DNA from: a virus | Direction: 5' to 3' (one strand) | DNA: 22,876 nt | Virus record (IMG/VR): IMGVR_UViG_3300025889_001013 | Coordinates: 1 to 22,876 of that record | Part shown: piece by piece, positions 6,191 to 16,400 of the stretch | Position numbering within the stretch: position 1 is the stretch's first letter | Layout: each line of letters starts with the position of its first letter | The notes under the pieces: model-generated | Told to the model about the DNA's origin: nothing | Databases searched by the model: none | Seen by the model: only the letters and a program-made list of their open reading frames with translations | Made by a program: the position numbers and the translations under genes

Positions 6191-7762
6191 ATGGCTTATT
6201 CCGATAAGAGTTTCGGTGGTGCTATTGATAAAATATTTGATAACGATTTTATCACAAGAAAAGAGTTAGAAGATGTTCTCAAACAAAGACAAGTTACTGA
6301 ACACTTTTATCAAATAGAACCACTTGAAGTATTAGACATATATCGTCAAGGTGGACGAGTATCTCAACCAGGTGCAGTGATTGGTAGATATATTATTTCT
6401 GAACAAAATCAAAATTCTGATGAATGTTTAGAATTTTATCCATTGAGTTCCAATATACATCAACAACCTATTGTTGGTGAGGTGTATCTTGGATTGTCAT
6501 TTAGAGGAGAACGATATTATTTTGGTAGATTAACAAACAACACTACTCAAATTAATTCTCAAAATTTTAACATCAGCGGAATAACCGACAACACATCTCT
6601 TATTGGTGAAAATGGAAATGTGTTAAATTCAGAAAATGTAAAAAATAAAAGACCATTTAAACAAGGTGTAAACTTTGTAAATGACTATCCGAATAGATTG
6701 GTGTTTTCTGAAGGTGATACTACAATTGAAGGTAGATACAAAAACTCAATAAGATTGGGTAATAATGATTCATTAAATAGTGGTAATATAAAATTAGTTG
6801 CTGGTTGTCAAACCGGAATAGAAGATTTAACAATTGATAAAACTTCGTTGTATATGACTTCAAACGAAGAAGTGATTTTATCAGAACCTTCAAAGAATTT
6901 TGTAAGTTCAGACTATACAAAACCACAAATAGTTTTAGATACTGATAGAATTATATTGAATGCAAAAACAGATGAGATTGGATTGTTTTCAGAAAAAGAT
7001 ATAAACATTAGTTCTGAACAAGGTGATGTTTTGATTACATCAAATAAAGTTATTGAGTTGAAACCAAAGGGTAGTCAAATCATTAACAACATAAAATCTG
7101 GTGGAACTATATTGAATGCAACCAAAGAAGGAATACCTTTTCCACAATTAGATATTGTGGGATTTTTAAAACAAGTAATGGGAATACAACAATTTTTACA
7201 AGCAATGACTATTGGGGTTCCTAAATTATCTAATCCCCTTACCTTACCTTCTGGTGTAAGGGATATCGTTAAAGGATTGGAAGGTGCAAAGAATTTTATA
7301 GACGCTACAATTAACTTAGAATTTTTAAGTAAAGCATTAATGGAAACAAAAACAATTGAAGAAATAAAAGCAGTATTACCAATACCAGCAGGATTTGATG
7401 GTATCATTGATGATATATCAAACATTACTGATGAACAAATTAGTAAACTAAAAGAATTAGAAAAATCAGTTTCAGATAAAATAGAAAGTGCTTCACAATT
7501 AAATGATTTATTATCAGGTGATTCATTAAATGCATCAGGTATATCACAATTACTTGACTCTGGAAACTTTGATGGTTTTCAAGGAGTTGAGGATTTAAAG
7601 AGTGTTATCGCAAATGGAACTGATGGAAAGGATTTAGCAAACTATGTTCAACAAGGAGGAATTTCAAATTTTCAACAAGAAGTTTCTGACTTAGGGAGTA
7701 TAGTTGGTGTAGCTGACCAAGCTCAATCCTATCAAAATTTATTTAATACAGCAAGGAGTTAA
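6191..7762 (+). CDS. Baseplate central spike/hub protein, gp5-like
   Basis: A 523-residue protein directly abutting the previous stop. Residues about 38-116 are beta-rich ('GAVIGRYIISEQ' to 'RYYFGRLTNN') and fit the OB-fold domain of gp5/gpV-type spikes. Near 179-190, 'IEGRYKNSIRLGNN' matches an element seen in gp5-like proteins of marine T4-like phages. Residues about 245-295 form short alternating strands ('IVLDTDRIILNAKTDEIGLF') like the intertwined beta-helix needle of gp5 and VgrG. The last 220 residues are helical and Gln/Ser-rich. Unlike T4 gp5, no lysozyme domain lies between the OB-fold and the needle. The protein should form a trimeric membrane-piercing spike at the centre of the baseplate. 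The following gp25-like and gp6-like genes support the call. Confidence 0.7.
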   Translation: MAYSDKSFGGAIDKIFDNDFITRKELEDVLKQRQVTEHFYQIEPLEVLDIYRQGGRVSQPGAVIGRYIISEQNQNSDECLEFYPLSSNIHQQPIVGEVYLGLSFRGERYYFGRLTNNTTQINSQNFNISGITDNTSLIGENGNVLNSENVKNKRPFKQGVNFVNDYPNRLVFSEGDTTIEGRYKNSIRLGNNDSLNSGNIKLVAGCQTGIEDLTIDKTSLYMTSNEEVILSEPSKNFVSSDYTKPQIVLDTDRIILNAKTDEIGLFSEKDINISSEQGDVLITSNKVIELKPKGSQIINNIKSGGTILNATKEGIPFPQLDIVGFLKQVMGIQQFLQAMTIGVPKLSNPLTLPSGVRDIVKGLEGAKNFIDATINLEFLSKALMETKTIEEIKAVLPIPAGFDGIIDDISNITDEQISKLKELEKSVSDKIESASQLNDLLSGDSLNASGISQLLDSGNFDGFQGVEDLKSVIANGTDGKDLANYVQQGGISNFQQEVSDLGSIVGVADQAQSYQNLFNTARS

Positions 7763-7763
7763 A

Positions 7764-8249
7764 ATGAAGAAAAACGAATTAGTAAAAATAATTGAATTAG
7801 TTGTTCGTAAAGAAATCAAAAAACAACTGAGTGAGATATTTATTAATGACGAAAAAGAAATTAGTTTATCGGAAACAATTTCTAAACCAAAACCTAAACC
7901 GGTTGTAAAACAAAAACCATATAAACAATATTCAAAGAACCAAGTGTTAAATGAAGTATTGAACAACACCAAACCATTAGGTTCATCAAGAGATGAAGAA
8001 TGGCCTACATTAGGTGGTGGTGTATTAGGTAGTGATAATATGGCCGAAGTCTTAGGATATGGAGATTTAGGTAGAGGTCAAAATAAAGAAAAAGCACGAG
8101 AAGTCGGTGCAGTTCAAACTATCAAGAAAGCTGGTGTTGATGTAAATTCAGTTCCTGAAGATGTAGTGAATGCATTAACTCGTGATTATTCTGGATTGAT
8201 GAAAGCAATTAATAAAAAGAAATCAGGTGAGGGTGGATTTAGACCATAA
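7764..8249 (+). CDS. Unknown baseplate-operon protein with Lys/Pro-rich linker
   Basis: A 161-residue protein with a GGAG ribosome site and one base after the spike stop. The first 30 residues form a basic amphipathic helix ('ELVKIIELVVRKEIKKQL'). Residues about 39-55 are a K-P-repeat linker (K-P-K-P-K-P-V-V-K-Q-K-P). The rest is Gly-rich with 'GGGVLGSDNMAEVLGYGDLG' and a helical end. It is soluble and has no Cys. I do not recognise the family. Position between spike and gp25-like genes makes a baseplate or hub-assembly role likely. The stop overlaps the next ATG (TAATG). Confidence 0.65.
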   Translation: MKKNELVKIIELVVRKEIKKQLSEIFINDEKEISLSETISKPKPKPVVKQKPYKQYSKNQVLNEVLNNTKPLGSSRDEEWPTLGGGVLGSDNMAEVLGYGDLGRGQNKEKAREVGAVQTIKKAGVDVNSVPEDVVNALTRDYSGLMKAINKKKSGEGGFRP

Positions 8250-8656
8250 TGGCAAGAAGTGTAAGAGAAATAGATAGAAACGAAGACAAATATGTCGGAA
8301 TACGATTTCCATTGGGATATAGTCCCGAAGGTTTTTTCTTTAAAACAAAAACCGTATTAGAACAATCAAAGGCAAATTTGAGAAATCTATTACTTACTAC
8401 ACCAGGAGAAAGAATATTTCAACCATTATTTGGAAGTCAATTAAAGTCAATTGTTTTTGAACAAGGACAAGATATTCCAAATAGAATTGAAGAAGCTATT
8501 CGTTCAGCAACTGAAAACTTTTTATCTTATATTAATATAATAAATGTATATACAATACAAGAACAAAATCAAGTTAATGTTCAAATTGAATTTTCAGTTT
8601 CTTTAAATCCAGAAACGATAGAAATATTAAACTTTGATTTTAGAATTGGAGAATAA
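8249..8656 (+). CDS. Baseplate wedge protein, gp25-like
   Basis: A 135-residue protein, the usual length for the GPW/gp25 family (T4 gp25 has 132). The core signature is at about residues 50-64: T-P-G-E-R-I-F-Q-P-L-F-G-S-Q-L. This is the family's 'E-R-x-x-x-P-x-F-G-S-x-L' block, the EPR motif at the inner baseplate core. Upstream, 'GIRFPLGYSPEGFFFKTKTVLEQSKANLRNLL' is also typical. In T4-like phages gp25 joins the gp6/gp7 wedge to the hub and sheath. The gene sits between the spike and the gp6-like gene and is followed two bases later by the gp6-like start. Confidence 0.88.
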   Translation: MARSVREIDRNEDKYVGIRFPLGYSPEGFFFKTKTVLEQSKANLRNLLLTTPGERIFQPLFGSQLKSIVFEQGQDIPNRIEEAIRSATENFLSYINIINVYTIQEQNQVNVQIEFSVSLNPETIEILNFDFRIGE

Positions 8657-8658
8657 AA

Positions 8659-10629
8659 ATGCCAGACTACGGAACAAATAAAAAGTTAGTCAAGAAAGAA
8701 ATCAATTATCTCGGTAGAGACTTTTCAAACATTAGAGACAATCTAATAGAATTTGCGAAATCTTATTTTCCAAATCAATACAATGATTTCAATGAAGCAT
8801 CACCAGGTATGATGTTTGTTGAAATGGCATCTTATGTTGGTGATGTATTGAATTATTATGTTGATAATCAATTTAGAGAAACATTATTACAATATGCAGA
8901 AGAAAGAAAAAATGTTTTAGCAATTGCACAATCTTACGGATACAAACCAAGATTAGCATCACCTTCAACCGCAGAGTTAACTTTTACTTTAGAAGTTCCT
9001 GCTATAAAAGTAGGTGAGAATTATAAACCAGATTTAAATTATGCTGGAAGTATATCTTCTAATTCTACTTTGATTTCTGATAGTGGTGTTGAGTTTACAT
9101 TATTGGATGATGTTAACTTTAAAGTATCAAGTTCATTAGATAGAATGAATGTTGAAATGTTAACACCAAGTTCAGGAACTATACCGACTACATTCAAATT
9201 AACAAAAAGAGGTTTAGCACAATCAGGTAGAAGAACTTCTCAACAATTTTCATTTACAAGTGGGAAAGAATTTGATAAGGTTGTTTTAGAAAATGAAAAA
9301 ATCACTTCAATTGTTTCCGTTGTTGATTCCGATAATAATACTTGGTATGAAGTTCCATTTTTAGCACAAGATACAGTATTTGAAGATGAAGAAAATACTT
9401 CACTTAATGACCCAGCTCTTGCTTCATTTAAAAATGATTCACCTTATTTATTAAAACTTATTAAAACATCAAGAAGATTTACCACAAGAGTTCGTGAAGA
9501 TAACAAAATGGAATTAAGATTTGGTTCAGGGGTTAGTGATAACGCAGATGAAGAAATTATTCCAAATCCAGATAATGTTGGTTCAAGATTGGGTGTAGGT
9601 ATTTCAAAATTAGATGCATCCTTTGACCCAAGTAATTTCTTAAAAACAAAAACATTTGGATTAGCACCAAGTAATACAACACTTACCGTGACTTATAATT
9701 ATGGTGGAGCAGTAGAACATAATGTAGCATCCAATAGAATAAATTCCTTTAGTAGAAAATTATATTCAAACTCAACTACTGGATTAAATGCAAATACTTT
9801 ATCTACGGTAGAATCAAGTTTAACCGTAACTAATGTAAGTCCTTCATCAGGTGGAGCATCAACAGAAACTATTACTGAAATAAAACAAAATGCTGCAGCA
9901 TATTTTAATGCACAAAATCGTGCAGTTACCAAGTCGGACTACATTACAAGAGTTTATTCATTACCACAAAAATATGGAAACATTGCAAAAGCATTTATCG
10001 TTCAAGACGAACAATTAGAATCTACTGGACAAATACAGATTATTAATGGTCAGGTAGTTGATACAAGATATAGAGACCCGTCGGTAGTGCAAAATCCATT
10101 AGCTTTAAATATGTATTTATTAGGATATGATGAAAATAGAAATTTAGTTAGAATCAATCAAGCAGTAAAACAAAATCTGAAAGTATACCTTTCACAATAC
10201 AGAATCTTAACAGATGCGATTAATTTAAAAGACGGATATATTATTAACTTTGGTGTTAAGTTTAATATTATTGTTAAAAGAGGATACAATAAAAATGATG
10301 TATTGTTTAGAGCAATACAAAAAGTAAAACAATTTTTTGATATCCAAAAGTGGCAAATTAATCAACCAATCATCTTAGGTGATTTAGCATATCAAATATC
10401 ATTGGTAGATGGTGTGGTTTCATTAGTTCCACCGGAAGCTAACAATCCAAACAAAGATTTAATTTTAATTGAAAATAAATACCTAACATCTCAAGGATAT
10501 AGTGGTAATGTTTATGATATGATATCCGCATCAAAAGACGGAGTTATCTATCCATCATTAGACCCAAGTATATTTGAATTGAAATATCCAAATGCTGATA
10601 TTGAAGGTAGAGTAGTAGGAGATAGATAA
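8659..10629 (+). CDS. Baseplate wedge subunit, gp6-like
   Basis: A 656-residue protein, near the 660 residues of T4 gp6. The N-terminal 100 residues are characteristic: Y-L-G-R-D-F-S-N-I-R-D-N-L at 18-30, 'DFNEASPGMMFVEMASYVGDV' near 43-64, then Y-Y-V-D-N-Q-F-R-E-T and A-I-A-Q-S-Y-G-Y-K-P-R. This is the conserved start of gp6/baseplate-J-like proteins of T4-like viruses. The C-terminal half has the second family block, 'NAQNRAVTKSDYITRVYSLP', followed by helix-rich sequence. Two gp6 with one gp7 form the wedge core of the baseplate; the large protein at 13448 is the candidate gp7 partner. The stop and the next ATG overlap in TAATG. Confidence 0.88.
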   Translation: MPDYGTNKKLVKKEINYLGRDFSNIRDNLIEFAKSYFPNQYNDFNEASPGMMFVEMASYVGDVLNYYVDNQFRETLLQYAEERKNVLAIAQSYGYKPRLASPSTAELTFTLEVPAIKVGENYKPDLNYAGSISSNSTLISDSGVEFTLLDDVNFKVSSSLDRMNVEMLTPSSGTIPTTFKLTKRGLAQSGRRTSQQFSFTSGKEFDKVVLENEKITSIVSVVDSDNNTWYEVPFLAQDTVFEDEENTSLNDPALASFKNDSPYLLKLIKTSRRFTTRVREDNKMELRFGSGVSDNADEEIIPNPDNVGSRLGVGISKLDASFDPSNFLKTKTFGLAPSNTTLTVTYNYGGAVEHNVASNRINSFSRKLYSNSTTGLNANTLSTVESSLTVTNVSPSSGGASTETITEIKQNAAAYFNAQNRAVTKSDYITRVYSLPQKYGNIAKAFIVQDEQLESTGQIQIINGQVVDTRYRDPSVVQNPLALNMYLLGYDENRNLVRINQAVKQNLKVYLSQYRILTDAINLKDGYIINFGVKFNIIVKRGYNKNDVLFRAIQKVKQFFDIQKWQINQPIILGDLAYQISLVDGVVSLVPPEANNPNKDLILIENKYLTSQGYSGNVYDMISASKDGVIYPSLDPSIFELKYPNADIEGRVVGDR

Positions 10630-11792
10630 TGCATTATTTTATATACGGAGATAAAGACGCAACAATTTATTCAGGTGGAACTACTTCATCAATCAATACC
10701 GGAGCAGACGAAATACTTGAAATTAATAAAGTTGTTGCTCAAAATGGAAGTGTTCAAAATGTTTCCAGAGTATTGATACAATTTGATTACACAGATATTT
10801 CATCATCAGTACAATCTGGTAAAATTCCTTCAACAGCAAAGTATTATTTAAATTTATATGACGCATCATCAGAAGAATTACTAAGAACTCAAAACTTGTT
10901 TGCTTATATGGTAAGTGGTAGTAGTTGGACTGAAGGTGATGGTAAACTTGACCACAACCCAGTAACAACCAATGGAGTAAGTTATAAATATAGAAATCAC
11001 GACCAACTAACACCTTGGGTAACGGGTTCAGTATTGACTGACGGAGGTGCTTGGTGGACAGGAAGTCAAGGTGGACAATATTCAGTTAGTTCATCATTTA
11101 GTTTGACCAAAGCAACACGAGATGTTAGAATAGATGTAACAGACTTAGTTAAGAATCATATTTATTCATCATCATTATTTCCTAATCAAGGATTTATAAT
11201 TAAAAGAGAATCATTATACACAGGTTCAAGAGACTTTTCATTTAATCCAGGTAGTGATACAACCAAAGATGAAAGTAGTTCAACAAGATTAGGAAACTTA
11301 AAATTTTTCTCAACAGAAACTCACACAATCTATCCACCGAAGTTGGAAGTAATGTGGGACGATAGTTCTTGGTCAACAGGAAGTTTATCACCATTGACAT
11401 CAACGAATTTAGAAAATCTAAAAGTTTATTTTAAAAATTTAAGAGAGGAATACAAAGAGGGTTCAATCGTTAAATTTAGAGTAGTGGGTAGAGAATTATA
11501 TCCGACAACTGCATTCTCAACAACACCAGCAGAACTTACGGTAAAATATTTGCCAAGTGCATCTGCTTACTATCAAGTTAAAGACGCTGAAACTGAAGAA
11601 ATAATTATTCCATTTGGAACAGGTTCAAAAATTAGTTGTGATTCCACAGGTAATTATTTTAATTTATGGATGAACGGATTACAATCAGAAAGAAATTATC
11701 GTTTCAGTATTAAAGTAGTTAGTGGTAGTGGAACAACAGATGAGCAAATAAACTTCTATGACGACGGACACGAATTTAGAGTTGTGAGGTAA
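10629..11792 (+). CDS. Virion protein with DNRLRE-like beta domain
   Basis: A 387-residue protein, overlapping the previous stop by one base. Residues about 1-245 are beta-rich and Ser/Thr-rich. They contain 'SRVLIQFDYTDIS', 'TAKYYLNLYDAS' and a later F-I-I-K-R-E-S. These resemble DNRLRE-type domains, where a strand 'R-x-L-I-x-F-D' and a 'A-x-L-x-L-Y' strand recur; such domains occur in secreted and surface proteins. The C-terminal part ('VKYLPSASAYYQVKDAETEE') is another beta segment. There is no signal peptide or membrane segment. It lies in the slot where T4 carries wedge proteins after gp6, so a peripheral baseplate role is likely. Domain naming is tentative. Confidence 0.6.
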   Translation: MHYFIYGDKDATIYSGGTTSSINTGADEILEINKVVAQNGSVQNVSRVLIQFDYTDISSSVQSGKIPSTAKYYLNLYDASSEELLRTQNLFAYMVSGSSWTEGDGKLDHNPVTTNGVSYKYRNHDQLTPWVTGSVLTDGGAWWTGSQGGQYSVSSSFSLTKATRDVRIDVTDLVKNHIYSSSLFPNQGFIIKRESLYTGSRDFSFNPGSDTTKDESSSTRLGNLKFFSTETHTIYPPKLEVMWDDSSWSTGSLSPLTSTNLENLKVYFKNLREEYKEGSIVKFRVVGRELYPTTAFSTTPAELTVKYLPSASAYYQVKDAETEEIIIPFGTGSKISCDSTGNYFNLWMNGLQSERNYRFSIKVVSGSGTTDEQINFYDDGHEFRVVR

Positions 11793-11796
11793 AACG

Positions 11797-12537
11797 ATGC
11801 CATATCTTCCAAGTGACGCAGAAAAAAAATCAAATCTTTACAATAGTCTTATCAATGGTGATAGTATTGAGTATCAATCTCAAATTGATGATTTAATAAA
11901 TAAACAACAAGTTTCGAGTTCTATTGATGCCAATTCACCATTAAGAGAAAATGGAATATTAGTATCATTTGAGTCAGCTATAGATGGTGTTGCTTTAGAA
12001 GAAAAGTTTCAAGAAGTTCGTTTGGAAAATGCACAATATTTTTTTAATGGACAATTAGATACTGAATTTAAATATTATTTTCAACCAGAAGATGTTGATG
12101 ACGGAGATGAAGATGATGATTCTGATACCGGTGGTGGAGCAACTGATGAACAAGTAGAATTTCAAATGACCAATAGAGATTATTTAATTCAAGTTATGTC
12201 AGAATATTTTAATGAAGAATATACACCAGATATGTCAACTGATTTACTACATAGCAAACTTAACAGATATTTTAAAACAGAAGGCCCAGTAGGTGGAAAA
12301 AATGCACCAGGTTGGGAAGAATATAGACAAGATAAAATCAAAGTAGAAAAGTTTAGAAAGAAAGGAAAGAAAAAACCAAAGATTGGTGGTAAAGGAAGAC
12401 CAAGAGCAAATTACAGAGATTTAAAAAGAGATTTAAATTGTTTTTGTTATGATGATGTAATTAACAAACAATTATACCATACAAGACGAGGACAAGAAAT
12501 ATGGTTAAAATTAGATTTTCCTTGGGTAACAGGATAA
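11797..12537 (+). CDS. Unknown baseplate-operon protein with acidic and basic linkers
   Basis: A 246-residue protein starting five bases after the previous gene, with GTGAGG as ribosome site. The N-terminal 95 residues look folded ('NSPLRENGILVSFESAIDGV'). Residues about 98-116 are a run rich in Asp, Glu and Gly. The region near 175-205 is strongly basic (K-F-R-K-K-G-K-K-K-P-K-I-G-G-K-G-R-P-R). A compact C-terminal piece contains L-N-C-F-C-Y-D-D and ends in D-F-P-W-V-T-G. I do not recognise the family. The charge-segregated layout suggests flexible connectors between folded parts, consistent with a tail or baseplate adaptor. Confidence 0.65.
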   Translation: MPYLPSDAEKKSNLYNSLINGDSIEYQSQIDDLINKQQVSSSIDANSPLRENGILVSFESAIDGVALEEKFQEVRLENAQYFFNGQLDTEFKYYFQPEDVDDGDEDDDSDTGGGATDEQVEFQMTNRDYLIQVMSEYFNEEYTPDMSTDLLHSKLNRYFKTEGPVGGKNAPGWEEYRQDKIKVEKFRKKGKKKPKIGGKGRPRANYRDLKRDLNCFCYDDVINKQLYHTRRGQEIWLKLDFPWVTG

Positions 12538-12548
12538 CGGAATAAGTA

Positions 12549-13424
12549 ATGGCAAGAGAATACGGATTTACACAACAAGAAAGAAACCAATACTTTTTAC
12601 CTACTAAGGTTTATAGTAGTTGGGGTAGAGATATCAATAGTGATTTCTTCGTCTTATATGTTTATGATTTAAGTGGTAATTTACTTATTAGTAAAATTAT
12701 GGGACTAAATGAAGTTGATTTTGAAAATGATGGAGATTTTATTGATATAAATGTTGGACAACATCTTAGAGATTTAGGTTTTCGTGAAGGTGAATATGAT
12801 GTTCATTATAAATTTTTAAGAAGACTTGCCGGTAGAGAAAGAACTGTTTATGTTGATTCACTTGGGAAAGTTTATGATGGAAAAGTAAGTAGACAAGTCA
12901 TTAATAAACAAGTAAGATTTTTTAAAGACACCGGAAATCAAAACGACAAATCAACTCAAGAAGAACTTTTCATTAGAGAAATGAAATATAAATTAGTTGA
13001 AACTTCACCAAATAGAGATGAGTTTATTTTAGAATTGGATAGTAATATTTCTAATCCAGAATATAGAAATGAGTTTGTCGAAATGGGACAAATGATTGAA
13101 TATCAACCAATAAATTCAAATAATTCAGGTTTGATAAAATTTGATTCTAAAGAAAAAAACATATTGGAATTTGACATTGATGACCTTGATAGAGGATTTA
13201 CGCAAAATATGGTTGGTGGTCAAATCGTTATTCCAAATATGTTTAAAGTAACAGGTCAAGAAGATGTTGACAATGATGATGTTGATGTTGATGATGATGA
13301 TTTAGATTCAGTTGATGAAATAGATTATGATTCAATGAGTAATGCAGACTTAGTAGAATTAGCAAATCAAGGTGATGATGAGGCAAATGCTGAATTACAG
13401 GAAAGGTCTGATGGTTTTTCCTAA
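12549..13424 (+). CDS. Unknown beta-rich virion protein with Asp-rich tail
   Basis: A 291-residue protein with AACGGA upstream of its ATG. Residues 1-235 alternate short beta segments ('FFVLYVYDLSGNLLISKI', 'FILELDSNI', 'GLIKFDS') and appear to be a folded structural domain. Residues about 237-262 are nearly all Asp, Val and Glu. The last 30 residues form a small helical tail (D-L-V-E-L-A-N-Q-G-D-D-E-A-N-A-E-L). I do not know the family. It is located between the gp6-like region and the gp7/gpI-like gene, so a wedge or wedge-tip part is the best guess. Confidence 0.62.
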   Translation: MAREYGFTQQERNQYFLPTKVYSSWGRDINSDFFVLYVYDLSGNLLISKIMGLNEVDFENDGDFIDINVGQHLRDLGFREGEYDVHYKFLRRLAGRERTVYVDSLGKVYDGKVSRQVINKQVRFFKDTGNQNDKSTQEELFIREMKYKLVETSPNRDEFILELDSNISNPEYRNEFVEMGQMIEYQPINSNNSGLIKFDSKEKNILEFDIDDLDRGFTQNMVGGQIVIPNMFKVTGQEDVDNDDVDVDDDDLDSVDEIDYDSMSNADLVELANQGDDEANAELQERSDGFS

Positions 13425-13447
13425 AGGATAATTAACAGAAAATTAAA

Positions 13448-16400
13448 ATGGCAAAAAGAGCATTTATAACAACCAATAGAAGAACAGACAATGAAAATTC
13501 TTCTCAAAGTATTAGAGAACAATCAATAGAATCCGTATCTAATACTGGTCGTGCTACGGCACCCGTGGTTGAAAGTGTAAAAGCTTCAATTCCACCAACA
13601 CCGGCACCGGAATCAAAACCAAAACAGGTTCCAAAACCACCGGTATCAAAACCAGTTACTTCTATTGCTAAACCACAAACAGTAACTGCAACACCAATAG
13701 TTTCTAAGACACCACCAGCACCGGTGTTGACTATTAAAGAACCTACTGAATCAACCGAAGATGCAAGAGATACAACTAAACCAGGTAATGCGGCTAATAA
13801 TATTAAAAAGGGATATATGCCTTCCCGAAATGATAATGTATTAACATCAGTAAATGAACAAATCGATACAACAAACAATACTGTAAAATATCAAGAACCT
13901 AAACCAGTTCAATCATTTATACAAATACCTAAACCAAAACCAAGTGTTCCAACAGCACCAATTAAAACTATTCAATCAGTTGGTGGAGTTAAAGTTAATG
14001 CACCAGTTGCACCACCAAGACCGAATCTTAATGTAGACTCGGGAATTAAATTAGATGTCCCTAAACCAAATAATGTGGTTGAAGGCCCAACATTTAAAAA
14101 TTCAAGAACAATCGTTAGACCAGACGGAGTAACAGAAGTTCTCAGTAAAGATGGTATAGTTTTAGAAGAAATCGGTGTAAACGGAAAAATTATTGTAGAC
14201 CCAATAAAAGATGCCGGATTTGATGTAAAGAATCCACCGGCAAGTATGAAAGCATTACAGGCTGAATTTAAACAACACATTGAGTCAGGTGCAGATGCAT
14301 CCGGACAACCATTTTATGTATCAGAACAAACAAAAGCAGCATTGGTTGCTGACGGATTAGGTGATAAAGGTAATTCATTAACTGCAAAAGAACAAGCAGA
14401 AAAAATTAAAAATAGTCCTTGGTTGTTAAATTCGGTCGGATATCAAATACTACAAAAAGATTTAATTAAAAAAGGACTATTAGACCCAAGTCCAGAAGTA
14501 GACTCAAAGGACAAAAAGAAGGCAAAAGAAAAAGTTGTTAATGTTAAACAAGTTCAAGCCAACTTAAAACCACAAGACTATGTAGCAACCATTAAAGAGG
14601 TGTTGGATGCTAATCGTATTAGAGTTTCTTTGTCTTACAATGACGGAGTAAATCTTTACGGACATAAAGGTGAAGACCAAGTATCAAAAAAATTCAAAGG
14701 ATTTAAAGTTAATTATGTAAAGAATAATATTCAAAGATACAAAACATATGTTAAAGTTGAAAATGAATATTATCTTGTTGTTAATAGTCAATTGGGTGTT
14801 GATGGAAATCAAAGAATTTTAAAAGTTAAACAACCATTAACAAGTGATGTTGAGTTGGGTGAAGGATTTACATTTGTAGAAAAAAGATTACCAGACTATC
14901 GTGATAGAGTTAGATTGATTCCATTTGAAGAACAAGAAAATAATCATATTTTCTTAAGATTACCAAACTTTAATTCAGTTGATAATCCAATTAATTTCCA
15001 AGGAACAAATTATCAAACACACACCGGTATACTTACAAACAACACCAATGTTGCAAATGATTTAGAGAGAATTTTAACAAGTGGTAGTTTATTGAGTGTT
15101 CAACCAAACATTGACTATCAAAAAACCACAACAGATTTAACAATAGAAAATGATGATACAGGTTTTGGAAACTTTGTTCATTTCTCAAATGCAGAATCAA
15201 GACTTCGTAATTTTAAAAAGAAATTACAATTGATTGAAGGATATACATCAACAAGTTCTTCATTGGTTAATGTTACAAGTTCTTTGTCTACAATTCAAGG
15301 TATAGAAGACAAAAGACAAAGAGTAATTAATTCATTTGACCCATATGAAACTTATTTATATTATGAAAGTTCATCATACTCAAGTGGTTCCAATGGATTA
15401 TTCCACGATACTTGTTGGCCAAAATCAAGTTCATTAGATTCTGCGGGTAGACAAACAAATCACATTTTATCTTCAACAAATCCATTATCAATAAGTTGGT
15501 TCAACACAATGATTGCAAGTGCTTCTTTATATGACCAAGGTAATATGAATTCATTAAGAAACACTTTACCAGAACATATCTATGCCGATACAGACAATAA
15601 TGTATTCTTAGAGTTTATGGATATGGTTGGACAATACTTTGATGAAATATATTCATATGTTAACAGATTTACAGATATTAACAATAGAGTAGAAAAAATT
15701 TCTGAAGGTATATCAAAAGATGTTGCAATAGAATATGCAAAAGCACTTGGTTTAGATTTATACACCGGTAATGATATACTTGTTTTACCAACATATTTGT
15801 TAGGAAAAGATAACTCAGGAAATTCTTTATATGAATCACCACAAGAAGAAATTACTGAAAAGATTTGGAAAAGAGTTTTAGCAAACTTACCTTTCTTTAT
15901 TAAGGCAAAAGGAACAGAAAGAGCACTTAAAGGATTATTAAATTGTTACGGAATACCAAGTTCTATATTGAGAGTTAGAGAATATGGTGGCCCTGACAAA
16001 GGAACAAGAGTAAGTTATGAAATCAAAAGAAAGTTTACTTATGCATTAGATTTTAAAGCAGGACAATATATTAAAGTTCCTTGGAAGTCAGTAAATAGTT
16101 TATATCCAGATACCGTAGAATTTAGATTTAGAACACCATATAGTGTTGGTAATTCTGGTTCAATGACAATTGTTCAAAAAGATAATGATTGGGCAATTTC
16201 ACTACAAGACAATGGTGGTGCAGATGATTATGGATATTTAAAATTTAGTATTAGTGCATCTGATGGAACAACAGAATACATTACATCATCATTACAACCA
16301 TTTTACAATGATGATATGTGGTCAGTTATGTTGACGAGAAAGTCATCATCTGGTGCCGAACACACTACTGAAAATGCATCTTTCACTTCAAGTTACGAAT

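Noticed and set aside
7075-7425. 116-residue minus-strand open frame within the spike gene
   Set aside because: It is wholly inside the spike gene, has no ribosome site or neighbours on that strand, and its hydrophobic composition follows from the complementary codons.
13504-13878. 124-residue minus-strand open frame opposite the Pro-rich start of the giant baseplate gene
   Set aside because: It is the mirror of the Pro/Lys/Thr-rich + strand codons, lacks a ribosome site and promoter, and lies wholly inside a better supported gene. The frame at 13972-14280 is rejected for the same reason.
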